The translations under genes were made by a program, and so were the position numbers. Positions 24,559 through 33,902 of a DNA stretch of 45,461 nt are shown piece after piece. The DNA is from an uncultured Alistipes sp. (GTDB lineage: Bacteria; Bacteroidota; Bacteroidia; Bacteroidales; Rikenellaceae), in contig CALYVN010000006.1 in the NCBI GenBank assembly GCA_945494785.1, positions 1 to 45,461 of the forward strand. The letters run 5' to 3'. Within the stretch, counting starts at the first letter, position 1. Each line of letters starts with the position of its first letter. The notes under the pieces are model-generated. The model did not search any database. It saw only the letters and a program-made list of their open reading frames with translations, and was not told the DNA's origin.

Positions 24559-25878
24559 TTACTCCTCTCTTGCACAACGATAGACATCGTCGAGACGGTG
24601 CGACATATAATACTGCAACACTCCGCGTATAACCATATAGAGAGTGAAGGCGAGCCACAGGGCATCGTTGCCGACAAACGGCGAGAAGCAGTAGAAAATG
24701 GCGAAATATGCCGCAGTGGAGAGCAGCATGGAGTTGCGCATGATGCGGGTCATCGTCGCTCCGACCATAACCCCGTCCAGCATAAACGGAATGGCGGCTG
24801 CCAACGGAATAACCATCACCCAACCTATATACCTGCCCGCAACGGCGAGCAACGATGCCGAATCGGCGGAATTTTGGTTCACAAAAAGCATGAATATATC
24901 CCGCCACCAACCGACATAAATCGCAATGCAGACGAACGAGGTGAGAAATGTCCAACCGAGACAACGCCGCACGCAACGGTGCAGTGAGACCTCGTCGCGA
25001 GCCCCGACGAATCGACCCGTCAGAGCCTCTGCCGCAAAGGCGAATCCGTCGTTCATATAGGAGAAGAGCGTAAATATCTGCATCAGCATCGCATTGACCG
25101 CGAGAATGTCGGCATCGCCCATGCGAGCCGATGCACCCGTAAAGAAGGTGTAAACGGCCACGATGCAGAAGGTACGGATGATAATATCGGCATTGACGCG
25201 GAAAAACTCCTTCAAAGGACGCAGGTCGAAGGCTTCGCGAATGTCGATACGGCGCAACGTTTTGCGGAAACATACGATTAGCAGCAGCACCGAAATCAGC
25301 AGTCCCGACCATTGCGCAACGACCGAAGCGTATGCTATGCCCACGATACCCATATCGAAACCGAAGACGAACCAAAGGCTGAACAAAACGTGTACGACAT
25401 TGACGGTTATGGAGGTACACATCGGAATTATCGCATTCTGCATACCCGTAAACCAGCCGTTGAGACCGAACAGCATAATGCCTGCCGGCACAGCCCAGAC
25501 TCGGGCATAAAAGTAGTCGGCTACCATCGCGTTGCCGTTCATCGCCCACAGCGACAACTCGCCGAGCGGATATTGCAGCACGAGTATCGCCACGCCGAGC
25601 AACAAAGAAACGGCAACGGCACGCGCGAGCATTATCGTCGTTTCGCGGAAATTGCCTGCACCGAATGCCTGTGCAGTGAATCCGCTCGTACCCATACGCA
25701 CGAACGAGCAGTTCCAATAGATGAAATTGAATATGGATACGCCGATGGCCAATGCCCCTATGGTTTGTGCCGAATCGCCCCAATGTCCCGCAATGGCGGT
25801 AGAGAATATACCCATCAACGGAACGGTTATACTCGACACGATATTCGGTATCGCTATGCGCAGAATCTCTTTGTTCAT
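24559..25878 (-). CDS. MATE-family multidrug/cation exporter
   Basis: A 439-residue inner-membrane protein with about 12 hydrophobic segments in two homologous halves, as in NorM/DinF exporters driven by sodium or protons. Typical sequences are EILRIAIPNIVSSITVPLMGI at the start, GTSGFTAQAFGAGN after the second helix and YMNDGFAFAAEALTGRFVGARD opening the second half. The substrate cannot be inferred. Two in-frame ATGs are possible (25887, MKSMNKE; 25878, MNKE); 25878 is chosen because the nearer -7 box places the transcript start at about 25887. It is convergent with the transglycosylase gene (44 bp between stops) and divergent from rluB. Confidence 0.92.
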   Translation of the reverse strand: MNKEILRIAIPNIVSSITVPLMGIFSTAIAGHWGDSAQTIGALAIGVSIFNFIYWNCSFVRMGTSGFTAQAFGAGNFRETTIMLARAVAVSLLLGVAILVLQYPLGELSLWAMNGNAMVADYFYARVWAVPAGIMLFGLNGWFTGMQNAIIPMCTSITVNVVHVLFSLWFVFGFDMGIVGIAYASVVAQWSGLLISVLLLIVCFRKTLRRIDIREAFDLRPLKEFFRVNADIIIRTFCIVAVYTFFTGASARMGDADILAVNAMLMQIFTLFSYMNDGFAFAAEALTGRFVGARDEVSLHRCVRRCLGWTFLTSFVCIAIYVGWWRDIFMLFVNQNSADSASLLAVAGRYIGWVMVIPLAAAIPFMLDGVMVGATMTRIMRNSMLLSTAAYFAIFYCFSPFVGNDALWLAFTLYMVIRGVLQYYMSHRLDDVYRCAREE

Positions 25879-25893
25879 ACTTTTCATCGACCG

Positions 25894-25909
25894 CAAAAAT
25901 ACAAAAATA
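25894..25909 (-). promoter_or_regulatory. Two adjacent -7 promoter elements TATTTTTG of the MATE gene
   Basis: Minus-strand TATTTTTG occurs at 25894-25901 and again at 25902-25909, both matching TAnnTTTG. They would give leaders of about 0-20 nt depending on the ATG used. Which copy is active cannot be decided. Confidence 0.5.
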
Positions 25910-25965
25910 TATACATCGGCACGCATTTGGCGCGAAGTTTGGTTTCTAATCCCGAAAAAATAGAG

Positions 25966-25973
25966 TACCTTTG
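25966..25973 (+). promoter_or_regulatory. -7 promoter element TACCTTTG of rluB
   Basis: TACCTTTG matches TAnnTTTG, 21 bases upstream of the rluB ATG. TTTC at 25943-25946 lies exactly 19 bp upstream and is a 3-of-4 match to the -33 TTTG. Confidence 0.65.
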
Positions 25974-25994
25974 CCGCCGTAAACAGAAGCATAT

Positions 25995-27155
25995 ATGAAA
26001 GACTACAAAAGCGATGCGGGAGTTGCACTCTCGCGCTTCGCAAAAGACAAACGCCTGCGCCGTAACGACGCCGAACACACCGAACATCGCCGTAACCGCA
26101 TTTCGGACGATGCCGCACAACAACATCGGCGTTCGTACAATCCGAATTTCACAGCCGACAACCGCCTGAAAGGCGACGATACCAAAACCCGTTCGTTCGG
26201 CAACGGCGACCGCAAACCTGCCGGAGAACACAAAACCTTCGGCAACCATAAGGGTTCGCACAAACCGTTCGACAACAAGCGGGCCGGCAAAAAACCGCTC
26301 GGCGAACGCACACCCGACACCGGCAAATTCGGCAATCGCAAACCGTTCGGTGCAAAATCGGACAAACCATTCGCCCGCAACGGTCATCGGACTGACGACA
26401 AACCGAAAACATATCCCAAATACAATCCCAACCGTGCCACCGACGAGATTCGTCTCAACCGTTTTGTGGCGCAATCGGGTCTCTGCTCGCGTCGCGAAGC
26501 GGACGAATACATCGCTGCCGGTCTGGTCAGCGTAAACGGCGTAACGGTTACCGCGCTCGGTACGAAGGTCAAACCGACCGACGAGGTACGTTTCAACGAC
26601 GAACGCATCAAGGGCGAAAAGAATGTATATCTGATTCTGAACAAGCCGAAGGGGTATGTTACCACCTTGGAGGACGAACATGCCTCAAAGACGGTCATGG
26701 AGTTGGTCAAGGGGGCTTGCACCGAACGCATCTACCCTGTCGGACGGTTGGACAAAAACTCGCTCGGGCTGCTGCTGTTTACAAACGACGGCGACATTAC
26801 CCGCCAACTGACGCACCCATCGTACAAGAAGAAGAAAATCTACGAGGTTACGCTCGATAAGCCTCTCACCCGTGCCGATTTCGACACTTTGGCAGAGGGT
26901 ATAACGTTGGAGGACGGCGATGCGTTTTTTGACGAGATTTCCTATCTGAAAGATGACAAAAAGGCGGTCGGCGTAGAGATTCATTCGGGACGCAACCGCA
27001 TCGTCCGCCGCATGTTCGAACATTTGGGTTATGCGGTTACCAAACTCGACCGCGTTTACTATGCCGGTCTGACCAAGAAAAACCTCAAACGCGGAGCATG
27101 GCGATTCCTGACCGCAGACGAGGTAAACCGACTGAAATCGGGCAGATACGAGTAG
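25995..27155 (+). CDS. rluB: rRNA pseudouridine synthase (RluB/RsuA family) with basic disordered N-terminus
   Basis: A 386-residue enzyme predicted to isomerise a uridine in 23S rRNA, as RluB does at U2605. The first 145 residues are disordered and basic with degenerate repeats around FGN-x-K/R-K and KPF. An S4 RNA-binding domain (about 151-210: IRLNRFVAQSGLCSRREADEYI, GLVSVNGVTV) precedes the catalytic domain, with LNKPKGYVTT and YPVGRLDKNSLGLLLFTNDG containing the catalytic Asp253. HSGRNRIVRRMFEHLGY is the conserved C-terminal motif. RluB versus RluE/RluF specificity is inferred from general similarity. The ATG at 25995 follows a promoter at 21 bp, so the extension is genuinely within the transcript. 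Confidence 0.92.
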   Translation: MKDYKSDAGVALSRFAKDKRLRRNDAEHTEHRRNRISDDAAQQHRRSYNPNFTADNRLKGDDTKTRSFGNGDRKPAGEHKTFGNHKGSHKPFDNKRAGKKPLGERTPDTGKFGNRKPFGAKSDKPFARNGHRTDDKPKTYPKYNPNRATDEIRLNRFVAQSGLCSRREADEYIAAGLVSVNGVTVTALGTKVKPTDEVRFNDERIKGEKNVYLILNKPKGYVTTLEDEHASKTVMELVKGACTERIYPVGRLDKNSLGLLLFTNDGDITRQLTHPSYKKKKIYEVTLDKPLTRADFDTLAEGITLEDGDAFFDEISYLKDDKKAVGVEIHSGRNRIVRRMFEHLGYAVTKLDRVYYAGLTKKNLKRGAWRFLTADEVNRLKSGRYE

Positions 27156-27245
27156 GATAGTGGTTAGTGGCCGGTGGCTGGTAATTATTGATTAGTAGTT
27201 AATAATTTGCGGGCCCGCAAAAAACTATCCACTAATCACTGTTTT
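27156..27245. repeat. Nested inverted-repeat element between convergent rluB and RsmI-like genes
   Basis: The outer arms agtggttagtgg (27159-27170) and ccactaatcact (27229-27240) are complementary at 11 of 12 positions. Inside lie a second inverted pair (aattatt / aataatt, about 27182-27207) and a perfect palindrome with half TTTGCGGG centred in 27206-27221. The left part is built from degenerate 6-8-base units (gtggtta, gtggctg, gattagta). It may act as a two-way terminator, although no clean T-run follows any stem; it could also be a dispersed repeat. Confidence 0.5.
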
Positions 27246-27962
27246 CTACCGTCCGAGTATGAAAATCGTCGGGCGTTTTTGGATGTCGGGGATGCCGCAT
27301 TTCCGCCATTCGGCAATGGTGGCCGTCCGGATATATTCGGTTGCGGAGGTAATGTCGCACGCTATGCAGAGGCGTGTTTCGGCTGCGCACGCATGCAGCA
27401 TCTGCTCGACAAGTTTTATGTTGCGATAGGGGGCTTCGATAAATGCCTGCGACTGATTTTCGGCCACAGCCCTCGCCTCGAACCGCTTTATGGCACGCGA
27501 ACGGTCGGGCTCTTTGACGGGCAGATAACCGTTGAAGGCAAACGATTGGCCGTTCATGCCCGAAGCCATAACAGCCATTATTATCGACGACGGACCGACC
27601 AACGGCACTATCCGCACGCCGTATTTATGGCAGAGTGCCACAACCAACTGCCCGGGGTCTGCCACTGCGGGTACTCCCGCTTCCGAAATTACACCGGCAT
27701 TGCGTCCTTGCAGAATCGGAGCGACCATCCGTTCCACCTCCGCACCCGCTGCCGTATGTTCGTTGAGTTCGACAAATTCCACGTCGTCAATAGGCCGACC
27801 GATACCCGCCTTCGACAAAAAACGCCGAGCCGAGCGGATATTCTCCACGATGAAATAATCGAGCAAGGCTATGACTGCCCGATTGGTCTCCGGTGTAACG
27901 TCGTAAGGCGCAGTATCCGCGCAAATCGGACACGGAATCAGATACAAAGTTCCTGCTGCCAT
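27246..27962 (-). CDS. SAM-dependent methyltransferase, RsmI-like (tetrapyrrole methylase fold)
   Basis: A 238-residue protein of the tetrapyrrole-methylase superfamily. GTLYLIPCPI replaces the family start GxLYxVATPIGN, VISEAGVPAVADPGQLVV corresponds to the SAM-loop motif SDAGTPxISDPG, and VPLVGPSSIIMAVMASGMNGQSFAFNGYLP and EAPYRNIKLVEQML complete the pattern. RsmI 2'-O-methylates C1402 of 16S rRNA, but classical RsmI is about 280 residues; this shorter form lacks the C-terminal region and has a divergent N-terminus, so the same target is not assured. Its ATG lies 3 bases after the murF-alr stop, making it the last gene of the five-gene operon. Confidence 0.85.
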   Translation of the reverse strand: MAAGTLYLIPCPICADTAPYDVTPETNRAVIALLDYFIVENIRSARRFLSKAGIGRPIDDVEFVELNEHTAAGAEVERMVAPILQGRNAGVISEAGVPAVADPGQLVVALCHKYGVRIVPLVGPSSIIMAVMASGMNGQSFAFNGYLPVKEPDRSRAIKRFEARAVAENQSQAFIEAPYRNIKLVEQMLHACAAETRLCIACDITSATEYIRTATIAEWRKCGIPDIQKRPTIFILGR

Positions 27963-27965
27963 ACG

Positions 27966-30326
27966 TTATTCGTTGATATATATACGTTTGACACGTTTCG
28001 ACACGGAGGTAAGCACCTCATAACAGATGGTATCGAGTATGCGTGCCATATCTTCGGGAGTATTGCCGCGCTGCGGGGAGAAGATAACCACATCGTCGCC
28101 CTCGCCGACACCCTCTATGTCGGTTACGTCAATCATGCAACTGTCCATGCAGATACGTCCTACCGTAGGAGCCGCTTTGCCGCGTACCAGCATCGACCAA
28201 GCACCGCACCCCAAATGTCTGTCCAATCCATCGGCATATCCTACGGGGATGGTTGCGATGCGGCTGCGGCGCACAAGGCTCTGCGCACGCCCGTAACCGA
28301 CACTCTCGCCACTCTCCAACTCGTGAATCTGCACTATGCGGGTGCGCAGTGTCGATACCATTTCGAGGCTGTCGTTGTGGACATAGCCGAAACCGTACAA
28401 TCCGAGTCCGAGACGACACATGTCGTATTGCGCTTCGGGGAATCGAAGGATTGCAGCCGAGGCTGCCGCATGGCGCAGAATCGGATATGGCAGATGGGCA
28501 GCCACAGCACTGCTCATGCGCCCGAATCGGGCAAGTTGCGTCCGCGTAAATTCGTCCTGCGACGCATCGTCGGCAACGCAAAGGTGGGTAAAGACCGATG
28601 CCACACGCACCGTATCGGCATAGCGGTCGAGGCATTCCAACAGATGAGGAATCTCCGACTCGGAAAATCCCAATCTGTGCATACCCGTATCGAATTTGAT
28701 ATGGACGGGATAATTGCGACCCCCTGCGCACTCCACCTCGCGGACAAATGCGGCAAGTGAGCGTTCGCTGTAAATCTCGGGTTCGAGCGAATTGGCGACC
28801 ATCACATCGAAACTTGCATCGTCGGCATTAAGCACGACAATCGGCATCGAAATTCCGTTCTCGCGCAAAGCCACGCCCTCGTCGGCAAATGCCACGGCAA
28901 GATAGGCAACGCCCTGTTTTTGGAGCATCCGCGCCACATCCGCATCGCCGCTGCCGTAACTCGATGCCTTGACCATAGCAACGAGTTTGACATCCTTACG
29001 CATCCGCTCGCGGAAATAGTTGATGTTGCGAATCATCGCCTGCAAGTTCACCTCCAATACCGTCGTATGCGATTTGAGTTGCAGACGATGAGAAATGCGT
29101 TCGAATGCGCTGTTGCGGTTGCCTTTGAGCAGCACAGTCGAATCGGTTATGTCTATGTCTCCGATATGCGCCATCAACTCTTCGGTATTGGCAAAAAAGC
29201 GACTGCCCGCAACGAAACGGGAGCGATATCGCGATATTTTCGCACCCACACCCACCACTTGTGCGACATTTGCGGACGATACCATGGAGGCAACATGGGC
29301 ATAGAGCGCATCGTCGTCCATTCCGCTTTGGAGTATATCGGACAGAATCAGTACCATGCGGCGTTTGCCACCCGCAACCGAACACATATAATCGAGCGCA
29401 ATGGCAAGCGAATTTATATCGGAATTGTAGGTATCGTCGATAATTATGGAGTTGTCGATGCCCTGTTTGACCTCCAACCGCATCGCCACGGGACGCACCG
29501 ATGCAAAATCGGGTGCAGGCCATTGCATCACACCGAAAAACTCGGCGACAATCTGGGCATTGCGCACCGATGCCGCATCGTTCATCGTCGGAGCATCGAT
29601 TGCGGCTGCATCGCACAGCCGACGGTCGGCGTATGTACGGCGCACGGCATCGGCAAGCAACGGATATGCCGAATGGTAGATTATCGTCCCTGCATTGCGT
29701 GCCAGCAGGAGTTTTTCGGCGATTTTCTCGGCAAGCGACTCGAAATTCTCCTGATGCGCATCGCCTATCGACGTAAAAATTACCATATCGGGACGAATCA
29801 TCGACTCCAACCGCGCCATCTCGCCCCGTTGCGATATACCGGCCTCGATGACGGCAACATCGCTCTCGTCGTTCATCATAAGCAACGACAACGCCACACC
29901 CAACTGCGAATTGTAACTGCGTGGCGAACGGAACAGATTGACCGATGCGGGAGCGCACTGCGCAATCCACTCCTTGACAATCGTTTTACCGTTGGAACCC
30001 GTAACGGCCACTACCCTGCCGCGATATTGCGCACGATGCTCGGCTGCCAACTTTTGCAATGCGGCAACCGAATCGGCCACCTTCACCACTCCGCAATCCG
30101 ACGGCAAAGCGCAATCGCGCTCTACCATGAATGCGCGTACTCCGCGTTCGTACATCGTCTGCACGTAATCGTGGGCATCGTGATTTACGCCCCGTATGGC
30201 AACGAACAGCGTATCGTTCTCTATGGCCGATGTACGACTGTCTGTCGCAACGGCACGCACCGCAAGGTCGGTGCCCAAAAACACACCGCCGCAGATATGC
30301 GCCATATCGGACAAAAGATATTTCAT
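27966..30326 (-). CDS. murF-alr: Bifunctional MurF ligase / alanine racemase fusion
   Basis: A 786-residue fusion of two consecutive peptidoglycan steps. Residues 1-415 are MurF, which adds D-Ala-D-Ala to UDP-MurNAc-tripeptide: ATP loop GSNGKT (110-115), EAGISQRGEMARLESMIRPD (161-180), DDTYNSDINSL (297-307). Residues 420-786 are a PLP alanine racemase: K453 in MVKASSYGSG is the expected Schiff-base lysine, TGMHRLGF lies at 547-554, and Y677 in SVGYGRAQSL is the expected catalytic tyrosine. The usual VKAnAYGHG is altered (SSYGSG), as in other Bacteroidota fusions I know. The ATG at 30326 is preferred over an in-frame TTG at 30335 inside the mutS2 end. The fusion lets racemase output feed the D-Ala pathway. 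Confidence 0.95.
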   Translation of the reverse strand: MKYLLSDMAHICGGVFLGTDLAVRAVATDSRTSAIENDTLFVAIRGVNHDAHDYVQTMYERGVRAFMVERDCALPSDCGVVKVADSVAALQKLAAEHRAQYRGRVVAVTGSNGKTIVKEWIAQCAPASVNLFRSPRSYNSQLGVALSLLMMNDESDVAVIEAGISQRGEMARLESMIRPDMVIFTSIGDAHQENFESLAEKIAEKLLLARNAGTIIYHSAYPLLADAVRRTYADRRLCDAAAIDAPTMNDAASVRNAQIVAEFFGVMQWPAPDFASVRPVAMRLEVKQGIDNSIIIDDTYNSDINSLAIALDYMCSVAGGKRRMVLILSDILQSGMDDDALYAHVASMVSSANVAQVVGVGAKISRYRSRFVAGSRFFANTEELMAHIGDIDITDSTVLLKGNRNSAFERISHRLQLKSHTTVLEVNLQAMIRNINYFRERMRKDVKLVAMVKASSYGSGDADVARMLQKQGVAYLAVAFADEGVALRENGISMPIVVLNADDASFDVMVANSLEPEIYSERSLAAFVREVECAGGRNYPVHIKFDTGMHRLGFSESEIPHLLECLDRYADTVRVASVFTHLCVADDASQDEFTRTQLARFGRMSSAVAAHLPYPILRHAAASAAILRFPEAQYDMCRLGLGLYGFGYVHNDSLEMVSTLRTRIVQIHELESGESVGYGRAQSLVRRSRIATIPVGYADGLDRHLGCGAWSMLVRGKAAPTVGRICMDSCMIDVTDIEGVGEGDDVVIFSPQRGNTPEDMARILDTICYEVLTSVSKRVKRIYINE

Positions 30327-30331
30327 CTGTC

Positions 30332-32833
30332 TCAAATTTTGAAATTCACAATAGTTATGCCCGCTCCTCCGCTATCGGGATGAGCATCCGTTGCACTCTC
30401 TACTTCGGGTATCGACCGCAAAAGCCGGCGCACCTCCTCTTTCAAGGCCCCCGTACCTTTGCCGTGCAGAATGGTTACGCTGCCGATACCGAGCATCAGC
30501 GCATCATCGACCAACGACTGCACCCTCTCCAAAGCACTCGCCACACGCTCGCCGCGAATGTCAATCGAACTGCGGAAATCGAGCCGCCGTTGCGAGATGT
30601 CGGACGAAATTACGGTGCGCGGAGCAACAGGCCGCGTCGCACGCCTGTATTCGGAGGCCGATATGGTTTCGAGCCGCGACGCATCGACCGTCGTCAGTAT
30701 CTGCCCGAACGCCACCTGCACACGCTTGCCGCGAATCGACTGCACCACACCGACACCGTCCTGACCTATCAGCCGCACTTTGGCATTCACCTCCAAAGGC
30801 AACCGCTCCTGTATAGTCGTTTCGGTTGTCGCCGCTGTTTCCGCACCGCCCGTTTGCGCCTTGCGCTCGTCGCGTCGTTGTTTGCGACGTGCCACACGCG
30901 CCATTTCGCGCTCCAACTGCTCGTCACGCTCGCGCATGGCCTCGTTGTCGGCATCGACCTTCTCTTTGAACTTGTTGAACGATTGCCGTATCAGTCGGGT
31001 CTGTTCGCGCTCGGCCTGCGACTCGCGAATCTCCTTTATGGTCGATTCGATTTGACGGTTGGCATCGGCCATAAGACTCTTGGCCTGCTCCTTTGCCTCG
31101 CGAATTATCGCATTGCGCTCCTCACGAATCCGAAGCAGTCGCTCGTTGTAGTCGCGTTCCAACTCCTCGACCTTGCGGTCTGCCACACGGATACGTTCAC
31201 GCTTCTGTTCCCAATAACGTTTGTCGCGGGCGATTTCGCGCAGTTGTTTCTCTATATCCATGTGTTCCGAGCCCGCCTTCTCCCTTGCCGACGCGATAAT
31301 CTCCTCCGGCAAACCTATCTTGCGGGCAATCTCAACGGCAAACGAACTCCCGGGTTTGCCCGTTTCCAAACGGAACAGAGGCCGAATGTTCTGCACATCG
31401 AACATCATTGCGCCATTAAATACGCCTTCGGTATTCGATGCGAAGTATTTGATATTGGAGTAGTGCGTAGTAATCACTCCGAACGTACCGCTTGCAACCA
31501 ACCTCTCCAAAATCGATTCGGCAATCGCCGCACCGATTATCGGCTCCGTACCCGAACCAAACTCGTCAATCAGCACCAATGTAGCCTCGTCCGCTCCTGC
31601 CAGCATGGCCTTCATGTTGAGCAGATGCGACGAGTAGGTCGAGAGGTCGTTTTCGATGGATTGCTGGTCGCCTATATCGATATATATGTTGCGAAAAATC
31701 GGCATCTCGCTGTTTTCGGATGCCGTAACCGGAAATCCGCATTGGAACATGTATTGCAACAGTCCGAAGGTTTTCAGACAAACCGATTTGCCACCCGCAT
31801 TCGGACCCGAGATGACAAGTATGCGGTGTTTACCGTCCAACTCCGCATCGAGCGGAATCAACTCGCGACCATTGCGACGCAACGTCTGTGCAAGCAACGG
31901 ATGCCGTGCCGACAGCAACCGCAACACGCCCTTTTCGGCAATTACGGGTTTCACTCCGCCGTTGGCAACCGCCCAACGCGCCTTGGCACGAATCATATCG
32001 ACGGTGGCGATATACTCCTCTGCCCGAGCCATATCATCGACATCGTTGCGCACGAAGTCGGTAAAGGCGGTCAAGATGCGCACTGTCTCCCGCCGTTCGG
32101 CGTACTCCAATTCGCGCAACTCGTTGTTGAGTTCGACCACCTCGACAGGCTCTATATAGAATGTTTTGCCGGTTGCCGATTCGTCGTGAATGAATCCCGA
32201 CAGTTTGCGTTTGTTCGCTGCCGCAACGGGAATAACCGCACGACCGTCGCGAATCGATATTACGGCATCGGCATCGACCACACCGGCACTTTTTGCCGAT
32301 TGCAACACAGCCTGCAACCGTTTCGACACCTGACCTTCGCGCATACGTATCTCGCGACGTACCGATGCCAATTCGGGCGATGCCGAATCGCGGATGTTGC
32401 CATAGTCGTCCACTATGCGGGCGATTTCGCGCACCACATGCGGCAACGCATCGACTCCGGCACTCAATTCGGTCATGCAGGGGTAAGCCCCCGCCTTGCG
32501 ACTGCGCACGAAATAGACGGTCGAAGCCACAGACGACAGCGTTTTGCCCAAACGCACCACATCCACCGTTTCGATAAACGTACCCTCGACACGCACCTTG
32601 CCGATTATGTCGTCGATATCCGAAAATTCGTCGGTCGGAGCATTCGGCTCCATCGCAATCATCTGCCGCATCTCGTCGGCAAGCGACTGCCGCAAGACAA
32701 CCTCGCGGCGCGATGCCGTAAACCGCTGCTCGTCGAGCATCTGCACCGCACGCTGCATGGTGCAATACGCCCGACACTGTTCGCGCACGACATCGAAACC
32801 GATTTTCTGTTCGAAATTTTCAGGATAAATCAT
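30332..32833 (-). CDS. mutS2: Endonuclease MutS2
   Basis: An 833-residue MutS-family ATPase lacking the mismatch-recognition domain; known roles are limiting recombination and rescuing collided ribosomes. The core/lever region covers about 1-330. The ATPase has Walker A ISGPNAGGKS (lysine 349), DIGDQQSIENDLSTYSSHL and LVLIDEFGSGTEP (Walker B), and THYSNIKYFASNTEGVFNGA. A long coiled coil (about 520-640) leads to a KOW-like linker (KVRLIGQDGVGVVQSIRGKRVQVAFG) and the C-terminal Smr nuclease domain with SIDIRGERV and HGKGTGALKEEV. Length is slightly above the usual 780-800. It lies 47 bases after the MCE gene and 5 bases before murF-alr. Confidence 0.95.
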   Translation of the reverse strand: MIYPENFEQKIGFDVVREQCRAYCTMQRAVQMLDEQRFTASRREVVLRQSLADEMRQMIAMEPNAPTDEFSDIDDIIGKVRVEGTFIETVDVVRLGKTLSSVASTVYFVRSRKAGAYPCMTELSAGVDALPHVVREIARIVDDYGNIRDSASPELASVRREIRMREGQVSKRLQAVLQSAKSAGVVDADAVISIRDGRAVIPVAAANKRKLSGFIHDESATGKTFYIEPVEVVELNNELRELEYAERRETVRILTAFTDFVRNDVDDMARAEEYIATVDMIRAKARWAVANGGVKPVIAEKGVLRLLSARHPLLAQTLRRNGRELIPLDAELDGKHRILVISGPNAGGKSVCLKTFGLLQYMFQCGFPVTASENSEMPIFRNIYIDIGDQQSIENDLSTYSSHLLNMKAMLAGADEATLVLIDEFGSGTEPIIGAAIAESILERLVASGTFGVITTHYSNIKYFASNTEGVFNGAMMFDVQNIRPLFRLETGKPGSSFAVEIARKIGLPEEIIASAREKAGSEHMDIEKQLREIARDKRYWEQKRERIRVADRKVEELERDYNERLLRIREERNAIIREAKEQAKSLMADANRQIESTIKEIRESQAEREQTRLIRQSFNKFKEKVDADNEAMRERDEQLEREMARVARRKQRRDERKAQTGGAETAATTETTIQERLPLEVNAKVRLIGQDGVGVVQSIRGKRVQVAFGQILTTVDASRLETISASEYRRATRPVAPRTVISSDISQRRLDFRSSIDIRGERVASALERVQSLVDDALMLGIGSVTILHGKGTGALKEEVRRLLRSIPEVESATDAHPDSGGAGITIVNFKI

Positions 32834-32880
32834 ACCGCTTCAACGAATCGTTGCAAAAAGCGACCGCCAACAGATGGCCG

Positions 32881-33879
32881 CTATTCCGCTTGGCTCTTGT
32901 CCAACTTCTTTTGAGCCTTTGCCGCCTTTTTTGCAGCCTTTGCCTTCTCCTTGTCGATTTTGTCCTTTGCACCGAACAGCGAGAAATGCACGTACCGTTT
33001 CGGGTGCTCCTTCAAATCGGCAAGCAACGCCGACAAATTCGCCGAAGCCTGCGTCAGATTGTCGTACAGTTGTTTGTCGTAAGCCAATCCGCCCAACGTA
33101 CCATTTCCGCTGTTGATTTGGGCAAGCAGCACATTGAGTTCGCTCAAACTCTGTGCAAGCGACTTCGCGGCACCTTTGTCGGCAATATCGGAGGTTACGT
33201 CGTCGATGCTCTTGACGATATTGTCGATGCGTGCGCTGTTGTCGCCGAGCGTCTTGGTAAATTTGTCGATGTTGGTTACTATGTCGTTCAACGCATGCGT
33301 ATCGCGACCTATCGCACCGTCCAATCCTGCGGTTATCGAATTCAGATGCAGTATCGCCTCGTTTATCGCCTTGTTGTTATCGACTACCAACGCATTGAGA
33401 CTTTGGAGCGTCGAATTGAAATTGTCGGTCAGGGTAACGATTTTGTTCTTGTAAAACTCCATCTCGGCATTGTCCATCGACAGCAAATCCTTCGTATATC
33501 CCGCTTCGATGACCGAGCCGCTCTCCAAAACAGCATCCGAATTGCCGAGTACTATCTCTATCGCCTTGCCGCCCATAATGCTCGTACTGAATATGCGTGC
33601 CTCCGAATCGGCAGGCAGACGATAGGCCTTCGGAATCGAAAGGGCTACCTCGACGCATGCCGGGTCGTCGGGTGCTACGCGAATATCGGAGACCTTGCCG
33701 ATTTTCACGCCCCTAATCATCACCGCTGCGGCATTCTGCACACCGTTTACCTGACTGTATCGGGCATAATAGGTGGCATGGCGACCGAATACATCGACAC
33801 CGCTCAAAAATCGTATGCCGGCCCAAGCGCACAACAAAATCACAAGGGCGTAAATTCCGATTCTAACCTCTCTTTTCAT
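32881..33879 (-). CDS. MCE/MlaD-family lipid-transport protein
   Basis: A 332-residue protein with one N-terminal membrane helix (residues 5-25, REVRIGIYALVILLCAWAGIRF) and one MCE domain (about 36-115): YYARYSQVNGVQNAAAVMIRG, VKIGKVSDIRV, then RIFSTSIMGGKAIEIVLG. Helical sequence with periodic hydrophobics (120-300) follows, likely forming a hexameric tunnel across the periplasm. The tail is Lys/Ala-rich (KEKAKAAKKAAKAQKK). MCE proteins carry phospholipids between the membranes with MlaE/MlaF ABC partners, which are not in this window. It is 23 bases downstream of the amidase and 47 upstream of mutS2, an arrangement pairing outer-membrane lipid transport with wall hydrolysis. Confidence 0.92.
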   Translation of the reverse strand: MKREVRIGIYALVILLCAWAGIRFLSGVDVFGRHATYYARYSQVNGVQNAAAVMIRGVKIGKVSDIRVAPDDPACVEVALSIPKAYRLPADSEARIFSTSIMGGKAIEIVLGNSDAVLESGSVIEAGYTKDLLSMDNAEMEFYKNKIVTLTDNFNSTLQSLNALVVDNNKAINEAILHLNSITAGLDGAIGRDTHALNDIVTNIDKFTKTLGDNSARIDNIVKSIDDVTSDIADKGAAKSLAQSLSELNVLLAQINSGNGTLGGLAYDKQLYDNLTQASANLSALLADLKEHPKRYVHFSLFGAKDKIDKEKAKAAKKAAKAQKKLDKSQAE

Positions 33880-33902
33880 ATATGTTCTCTTTATTGTTTC
33901 TT

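Noticed and set aside
23564..25783. 739-codon minus-strand frame running through the transglycosylase and MATE genes
   Set aside because: It overlaps the well-supported plus-strand transglycosylase and a different frame of the MATE gene, with no recognisable domain.
30131..32914. 927-codon open frame on the plus strand opposite mutS2 and murF-alr
   Set aside because: It spans the junction of two certain genes on the other strand and shows no family resemblance; an effect of codon avoidance.
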